DNA of 64,000 bases, taken from the NCBI GenBank assembly GCA_015179025.1, contig WHUX01000011.1:248001-312000 (forward strand), read 5' to 3'. Made by a program: the position numbers and the translations under genes. The notes beneath the pieces were generated by a model. That model worked only from the letters and a program-made list of their open reading frames with translations. It did no database searches and was not told the origin of the DNA. Source of the DNA: Terfezia claveryi. Lineage: Eukaryota > Ascomycota > Pezizomycetes > Pezizales > Pezizaceae. Position 1 is the stretch's first letter; each line of letters begins with the position of its first letter. Shown piece by piece: positions 57,734 through 64,000 of the stretch.

Positions 57734-58502
57734 TGTGGCTATTTTGTTTACTCTGTGGTTTCTTGGTGGAAAGTTTTTGAACTGGGTTACGGTCGATGAG
57801 GTTGATAACAAAGGAGTGGAAATTTAGGTCTTGCAAACTACAGTAGCTAGTCTCGCACTTTGTTGAAGCTATTGATTGAATCAATGCACTGGAATTGGTA
57901 TCGCCACATTCGAAGGGCGGTCATGCTCTCTTTCTGAAACATGCTTGTACGTACCCTTGCATATAGAAGTATTTGGGATGATTTATGGGATTATCCGTAA
58001 AGCAACACATACCTCGCCCGGCCATACGCCGACGTAAACAGAAGATATACGCGATCTCAACCCAACATTGAACGAAAACTTCATAACGCCCGAGTCCGGC
58101 AGCTGCCTCACAGCGTCGAATCAAATAATAATCATATTGTGGCTAAGAAACACCAATACAGTCTAGGTAAGTAATTCAACAACCAGACTAGTAATTCATG
58201 ATCGTTGGAATGTTCTAGGTTCACGCCAGGGGCGGCTCCTCATTGTTAACACTTGTATGGTTTAGGAGCGGCCCTTCTTCAACGTGTCCTCATCGCTGGT
58301 ACGCTGCTTGATTCCAACTTAGTCATCCATTCGAACATAAAGTTAAACGTCCTCCAACCCCAGAAGTCGTTCCATCACTTTTACCTCTCACCGCCGCCAC
58401 TGTAAACTCCCTCTCTTGCCACGAGACGTATTACAAAAAACCTCATCTGAGTTCTTGACCTCGTTTTTTCCATCGCCAAAGTCGATTGTAAACTCGCCCA
58501 AC
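57734..58502. other. intergenic, divergent promoters of MDE1 and calnexin
   Basis: Contains one AACCAGACTA motif at 58181-58190 and a possible UPR element (next entry). No gene seen. Confidence 0.45.
58280..58290 (+). promoter_or_regulatory. possible HacA/Hac1 unfolded-protein-response element
   Basis: CAACGTGTCCT lies about 210 bp upstream of the calnexin ATG. It differs at one position from the Aspergillus HacA consensus as I recall it (CAN-G/A-NTG-T/G-CCT). Calnexin is a classic UPR target, which makes the site plausible but not proven. Confidence 0.3.
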
Positions 58503-60444
58503 ATGCAAGTGCGTCTCAACGCTGTCTTTGCAGCTCTGCTCTATTCATCTGCTCTATGGGGAAGGGCTTTTGCGGACGAGATTGATGATCTTGAGGAGAC
58601 CAGCACTACTACCATTGCAGCAGCCACTGCCTCTGCATCAACAGTTACCCGACCACAGTTCACTGTAAGAATCTACCGCCTCACTAACTTACTATGACAG
58701 TAGCTGACTTGCCACTGTTTCCAGCCTACGTCGATAAAAGCACCTTTCTATGAACAATTCACAGATGACTGGAAGTCTCGATGGGTGGTATCGAAGGCTA
58801 AAAAGGTGAATGACAAGACAGACAATGAGGAGTGGGCATATGTTGGCCAGTGGGCTGTTGAGGAGCCTACAGCTCTAAAGGGAATTGATGGTGATAAGGG
58901 TTTAGGTAATTGATCTACATCTTCCACGTGTTGATACAAGGGTTATTGACATCTGTGCGTGATAGTCGTCAAGAACGCTGCTGCTCACCATGCCATTTCC
59001 GCAAAATTCGACAAGCCGGTCGACAACACTGGAAAGACATTGGTTGTGCAGTATGAGGTCAAGCTTCAGAGTACGCCACCCCAGGGCCCCAAAGTAAGAA
59101 CTTGGATTAACGGCTGATTGTCTGTTTACAGATGGTTTGGAATGTGGTGGAGCATATCTTAAGCTCTTAAAAGAAGATGCTGCCCTTCATGCCGAAGAGT
59201 TCTCCAATGCTTCACCATATGTGATTATGTTTGGTCCCGACAAGTGCGGCGCCACAAACAAGGTTCACTTCATATTCAAGCACAAGAACCCCAAGACTGG
59301 AGAGTATGAGGAGAAGCACTTGAAGACACCTCCCATGGCGCGTGTCTCCAAGCACACCACCCTCTATACCCTTATTGTCAAGCCCGACCAGACTTTCGAA
59401 ATCAAGATGGACGGTAACCAGGTCAAGGCGGGTTCCCTTCTCGAGGACTTCAGCCCTGCTGTCAACCCACCAGCGGAGATTGATGACAAGGACGACACCA
59501 AGCCGGCGGACTGGGTGGATGAGGCAAAAATTGCAGATCCTGAGGCCAAAAAGCCCGAGGATTGGGATGAGGATGCACCGTACGAGGTAATTGACGAGAA
59601 GGCCGTCAAGCCTGACGACTGGTTGGAGAACGAACCTGAGTACATCCCTGACCCAGACGCTCAGAAGCCTGAGCGTTGGGACGATGATGAGGATGGGGAT
59701 TGGATACCTCCTACTGTCGCCAACCCCAAGTGCGCTGACATAAGCGGCTGTGGCAAATGGGAGAAGCCAACTATCCCAAATCCAGCGTACAAGGGCAAGT
59801 GGAGGGCTCCCCTCGTTGACAACCCTGCCTACAAGGGTGTCTGGGCCCCTCGCAAGATACCCAACCCTGACTACTACGAGGACAAGACCCCATCTAACTT
59901 TGAGCCTATGGGTGCTGTCGGATTTGAGCTTTGGACTATGAGCAACAACATCTTGTTTGATAATATCTACATTGGCCACTCAGTTGCGGATGCCGAAGCA
60001 CTCCAGAAGAAGACTTATGATATCAAGGCTAAGATTGAGCTGGAGGAGGAGAATCTCGCCAATCCAAAGAGGCCTGAGTCACCTGCCGTACCTGTAAATC
60101 CTCCGTTCTCATTTAAGGAAAACCCAATTGCCTTCATCCGGTTCAAGTTGGAACTCTTCTTGAACCTTGTCCAGAAGGATCCAATGGGAGCCATCAAGGC
60201 ACACCCTGATACTGCTGGTGCAATTGGTGCTCTTTTTGTTACTCTGTTTGCCCTTATCGCGGGGTTGATCAGTTTAGCATCAGCTCCAGCTAAAGTTTCC
60301 AAAGCCGCATCGGCAAAGAAAGTTCAAGGGAAGGGAATTGTCCCCGCCAAGAAGGAAGTCCCCGCGAAGAAGGAAGAGAGTTCTTCGTCAGAGGATGATG
60401 GCAAGAAGAAGGCCACCAGGCGAACCACCAGGAAGGCGGAATAA
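58503..60444 (+). CDS. CNX1: calnexin, ER membrane lectin chaperone
   Basis: Binds monoglucosylated N-glycoproteins and helps fold them in the ER. Exons 58503-58664, 58725-58905, 58966-59070, 59132-60444 (introns 60, 60, 61 nt) give 586 residues. The signal peptide is '[20 protein letters not shown]'. The lectin domain includes '[13 protein letters not shown]' and '[20 protein letters not shown]'. The P-domain has type-1 repeats ('[20 protein letters not shown]', '[20 protein letters not shown]') and type-2 repeats ('[20 protein letters not shown]'). A C-terminal transmembrane helix ('[20 protein letters not shown]') precedes a Lys/Ser-rich cytosolic tail ('[20 protein letters not shown]'). 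Confidence 0.97.
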
Positions 60445-61561
60445 GCTATTGAACTTATCTTTTCCTTGTTCTAATGGGGTTTGGGGAGTAATGATATGTA
60501 TAATGGGTGGACTTCGATCTAAGTGGGCTCTTTGACATTGTGTTTCGCGCTGCAAGGTGATTGGGCAGGCAGCTTGAATGATTTACTATGCTAAGGACGA
60601 TGGTATCTGGTTTTGCTACTTTTCCTCTCTTATTACCTTATATGTCCCAGGGTTTTAGTCTCTTGTTCGTTTAGGGATTCCTTATGTTTTATTATGTCTT
60701 TGTAGCTTTACTTAGGTCCGCAAAAAATTGATAGCTCTGCGGTGTTCTGTGCTGCTTATACTTGACTAAATCTCTAGTAGAGATGTGTGCGAACTCATAA
60801 AAGCTGCTCATGTATACATTTAACGCCAGCTACTTACTACCTTTGGTTGCTCTAAGTACACATGCCCTCCCCAACCTATCCAATTCATTAAGTAGCCATC
60901 ATCCACCACACGAAATCCATGATACTCAATAAGACTCTCGTACATGTTACTGTACGCTCCTCTATCACATGAAAAGGTACCTGTAGTCGCCCGAATACAA
61001 TTTCTCACCTTGATTAATTCTACATACATGTAATGTTATCTACCAGGAGCTTTCTACGGTAGTCTGGCGTCTTTCGGTTTCGACACTCTGAAATGAGAGA
61101 ACTCTTTATATATGTGGTGTCCTCATGTACCAGTGTATCAAAAATGTCGTACCAAAATCGAGACCGGGAGTGCCAAGAGTAGCACCCCACCATGATCCTG
61201 AGCCGGGAATAAGCGGTGGTACCTAAGTAATAAGTGCCCCAGAGCTCACGAAACTCCGATGTGCTCAATTTATACAGTCCCGTCCCCACATTGGAATTGA
61301 ATGTCCCTGAAGACTTTTCATCAATTGCCATCACCTGTGAACATACCTGACATCTTGTCCCTAGAAGCTATTTAATGCACGCTTCCGTGCTGCTCCAGCT
61401 AGCTCCACGCAACTTGCATATCCCATAGCTCGCCCGGAGCTCCCGTAACAAGGCGGGTACGCTACGTTTCTCACTCTTGCCACGATCCACTCGCATACAT
61501 TAGAGTACGCATACTACGTATTCACTATTAGACCGCCACCCTCCCAGCAACTTCAACCGTC
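60445..61561. other. intergenic, with one weak ORF pair
   Basis: 3' UTR of calnexin and promoter of the dehydrogenase. The only candidate gene is the pair of overlapping minus-strand ORFs described separately. Confidence 0.4.
60820..61331 (-). pseudogene. possible small or frameshifted gene, unrecognised
   Basis: Two minus-strand ORFs overlap by ten bases: one from ATG at 61331 to about 61020, and another from ATG at 61029 to 60820. A one-base shift at the overlap would join them into about 170 residues. Composition is unlike random ORFs nearby (many Trp/Tyr/Gly: 'FRELWGTYYLGTTAYSRLRI', 'HGFRVVDDGYLMNWIGWGGH'). No intron of acceptable size joins them. It could be a decayed gene, a lineage-specific one with a sequencing error, or chance. 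Confidence 0.25.
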
Positions 61562-63558
61562 ATGGCATTTGTTACACGCAGGCTTCTCCTCACAAGAACA
61601 TTACTTCCTACATTATCTAGACACCTTACAATACCCCTTCGACCTACAGTTTTCCCAATGGCTTCCGCTACAGCCCCAAAGTCCTCCTCCATGTTGAATC
61701 GCAGGCTTCATAGCTCTTTCCAGCCGGTACCAGAGTATTCGATGTCACATGAGAAGATTACATCTCCTGTGAACACGAAGAACTTCATTGATAATCAACT
61801 AGTGGAGAGTAACACAGATCTCTGGATTGACCTCCATGACCCAGCCACAAATAATCTCGTTACTCGAGTACCTCAGAGCACGGATGCGGAGCTAAAGGCG
61901 GCCGTAGATAGTGCGGCAAAGGCATGGCCAGCTTGGAAGGCGGCGAGCTTGTTGACCAGGCAGCAGATTATGTTTAGGTTAGTTGGGTTGATTAGGCAAC
62001 ATTGGGACAGACTGGCGGCCAGCATTACTTTGGAGCAGGGCAAGACCTTCAGCGATGCCAAAGGCGATGTTTTGAGGGGATTGCAGGTTGCAGAAGTAGG
62101 TCGATTCGCACATCCATGAGGCAGTGTAGATGAATGTTAATTGACTTGTCCTCGGGATAGACTGCATGTGGTATCACTACGCAGTTGACAGGAGAGGTTT
62201 TGGAGGTAGCTAAGGATATGGAGACAAGGAGTTATCGTGAGCCACTGGGCGTAGTGGCCGCAATTTGTCCATTCAGTGAGCAACCTACAGGCCCCCCCCA
62301 AAATACGAGGCACAGCTGACACACATAAAAAAGATTTCCCGGCTATGATCCCACTATGGTGTCTCCCATTGGCTACAGTCACCGGTAACTGCCTGATTAT
62401 GAAGCCTTCAGAAAGAGAGTAGGTGGTTCTTTTCCCCAACTTTATGCAATGTCCTCTAACCCCGATGTCCTAGTCCTGGTGCTGCTATGATCATTGCAGA
62501 GCTCGCCAAGGAAGCTGGTCTTCCAGATGGTGTTCTCAATATCGTCCACGGTGCGGCAAAGACTGTGGACTTCATCATTGACGAACCCCGTATCAAAGCC
62601 ATCAGTTTTGTAGGAAGTGACAAGGCAGGAAAATACATCTACGCCCGTGGCTCTGAGAAGGGTAAGCGAGTGCAAGCCAACCTTGGTGCAAAGAACCACG
62701 CTTGGTATTTAACACCCCCAGAGTATCCCTAGTTCCAATTCTAACTGTGCTCTAGTGTAATGCCCGACGCAAACAAGAATGCCACCCTCAATGCCATCGT
62801 CGGAGCTGCCTTTGGAGCTGCGGGTCAACGCTGCATGGCCCTCTCCACTCTTGTCCTTGTTGGTGAAACTAGAAACTGGCTTCCTGAGATCGTTGAGCGG
62901 GCCAAACTTCTCAAAGTCAACGGTGGTTTCGAAAAAGGTGCCGATCTCGGCCCCGTTATCTCCCCCCAGTCCAAGGTGCGCATTGAAGGTCTTATCCAGA
63001 GCGGTGTTGATGATGGTGCTACATTGTTGCTCGATGGTAGAGGATACAAACCACCAAAGTACCCGAATGGGAACTTTGTTGGCCCTACTATCTTGTCCAA
63101 TGTTAAGCCTAGCATGAGGTGCTACAAAGAAGAGATCTTTGGTCCTGTACTTGTCTGTTTGGAGGTGGAGACTTTGGATGAAGCGATCAACCTTATCAAT
63201 GCGAATGAGTATGGTAATGGTGTGGCTATTTTTACCAACAGCGGCGCGGTTGCAGGGAAATTCCAGAGGGATATTGAAGCTGGTCAGGTTGGAATCAACG
63301 TACGCCTCTACATTCCATTGATTTTGATACCTAGGGTGTTGGCTCTGATCGAATGATTGCTAGGTCCCCATCCCCGTCCCGCTCCCAATGTTCTCTTTCA
63401 CCGGCAACAAGAATTCCATTGCCGGAAATGGAGGAAACTACTTTTATGGCAAAGCCGGATTGAACTTCTACACGCAACTCAAGACTGTCACTGCCCTCTG
63501 GAGAAGTGAGGATGCTGTTAATACTAAGGCAACCGTGCACATGCCGACCCACAGCTAA
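61562..63558 (+). CDS. methylmalonate-semialdehyde dehydrogenase (CoA-acylating), mitochondrial
   Basis: ALDH6 family: converts methylmalonate or malonate semialdehyde to propionyl- or acetyl-CoA in valine/thymine catabolism, NAD-dependent. Exons 61562-62095, 62161-62275, 62334-62418, 62474-62704, 62756-63299, 63364-63558 (introns 51-65 nt) give 567 residues. The basic presequence '[20 protein letters not shown]' targets mitochondria. Core motifs: '[20 protein letters not shown]', '[20 protein letters not shown]', '[20 protein letters not shown]', '[17 protein letters not shown]', '[20 protein letters not shown]', and the catalytic Cys in '[20 protein letters not shown]'. The C-terminus '[20 protein letters not shown]' is intact. 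CoA-acylating members lack the general-base Glu of other ALDHs. Confidence 0.95.
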
Positions 63559-63886
63559 GAAATTGTATGAAAATTCATTAGAGATATCCATAGGCTTTCC
63601 TAATCTTAATGTTATAACGAACGTCTTTCCTTTTGAGCTATCTTGGGCAGGCATATTTTACTGTACCTAGCCTTTGGCTTTATTTATTACGTAGCTACCT
63701 AAGCTATTTTATATTGTTTTTCTGGTTTCTCTGCCATCAGGCAGGGCTGCTATTCAATTATTGGTACTCATCATGCTCTGCCCAGCCTCATTTTTCTTCA
63801 TTTGAGCTTTTGAATGCCATGGTAGGGAATTAACGGAAATAGTACGTCAACACGAAAATACCACATCAAGATTATGTGGAGGATAT
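63559..63886. other. 3' intergenic between convergent genes
   Basis: No gene seen; includes 3' UTRs. Confidence 0.4.
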
Positions 63887-63985
63887 TCAGTTAAGAGAGG
63901 CATGGCCACCGGTGCTCCCAAATCCTCCAGCACCCCTAACCGATGCTGGGAGTTCTGTCACCGTGACGACTTCCGGTGTATAGAT
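63887..63985 (-). CDS. DUT1: dUTP pyrophosphatase, last exon only
   Basis: A 99-nt minus-strand exon: acceptor GTGACAG at 63986-63992, then 33 codons to TGA. It encodes 'IYTPEVVTVTELPASVRGAG' followed by 'GFGSTGGHASLN'. The Arg-Gly-X-Gly-Gly-Phe-Gly-Ser-Thr-Gly segment is motif 5 of trimeric dUTPases, the Phe-containing arm that closes over the substrate. The enzyme hydrolyses dUTP to dUMP and PPi, keeping uracil out of DNA. The rest of the gene lies beyond the window end. Confidence 0.9.
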   Translation of the reverse strand: MYTPEVVTVTELPASVRGAGGFGSTGGHASLN

Positions 63986-64000
63986 CTGTCACACAAGATA

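Noticed and set aside
59212..59979. 255-codon minus-strand ORF
   Set aside because: Shadow of the calnexin exon.
1..64000. CRISPR arrays, bacterial operons, secondary-metabolite cluster, viral insert
   Set aside because: No regularly spaced repeats, no PKS/NRPS or other backbone enzyme, no viral hallmark genes; gene content is eukaryotic housekeeping.

Overview
This is nuclear DNA of a filamentous ascomycete (Pezizomycotina-like). The protein-coding genes carry short introns, mostly 50-75 nt, with GTRNGT-type donors and CTAAC/CTGAC branch sites. Gene density is about one per 3 kb on both strands. Several families are fungal: Vps3844/DUF3844, Dsc4/DUF1746, Mph1, secreted DPP5 and a GPI-anchored Cys-rich protein. 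A U2 snRNA gene with fungal-type sequence is present. I cannot name the genus. All exon joins below were worked out by hand from splice sites, reading phase and remembered family conservation; no alignment or search was run.

Layout. 1-2901 (+): 3' part of TOP1. 5788-7971 (-): PWWP protein with a LEDGF-like C-terminal helical domain. 9279-9463 (-): U2 snRNA. 9634-11408: 1.8-kb element with ~0.5-kb inverted arms and TA flanks. 11670-13897 (+): a small orphan gene and a secreted protein. 14213-19817 (-): three tandem genes, GPATCH11-like, HEM12 and CUE-CCCH-Smr. 21845-23265 (+): TVP38. 26237-27170 (+): flavodoxin-like quinone reductase with a readthrough-type stop. 27789-29251 (-): nucleotide-sugar 4,6-dehydratase. 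30790-32793 (-): TRM82, bracketed by two related MITEs. 33959-34047: tRNA-like structured element. 34263-36659 (-): DPP5. 38233-42506 (+): PPR protein and a coiled-coil orphan. 43326-44773 (-): mitochondrial membrane orphan. 45211-46691 (+): Vps3844. 46996-47745 (-): cyclophilin H. 48071-49520 (-): Dsc4. 49943-50536 (+): orphan. 50889-54021 (-): MPH1. 55766-56476 (+): GPI-anchored Cys-rich protein. 56799-57733 (-): MDE1. 58503-60444 (+): calnexin. 61562-63558 (+): methylmalonate-semialdehyde dehydrogenase. 63887-63985 (-): last exon of dUTPase.

Most genes are housekeeping (DNA topology and repair, heme, tRNA modification, methionine salvage, ER folding and ER-associated degradation, valine catabolism) and do not form a cluster. 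The most notable observation is at 26982. The 204-residue flavodoxin-like protein ends in UGA CUA, the known high-readthrough context. The same frame stays open for 61 more codons: an Ala/Pro linker, five lysines and a Cys-Gly-Cys-Thr-Val-Ala end, which is a CAAX box with a neighbouring cysteine. This looks like a dual-localised enzyme made by programmed stop-codon readthrough. Other points of interest are a 6-nt microexon in MDE1, two GC-AG introns, TA-flanked inverted-repeat elements (one just upstream of U2), and a short dispersed motif (TAGTCTGGTTGG and close variants) that recurs in intergenic DNA.
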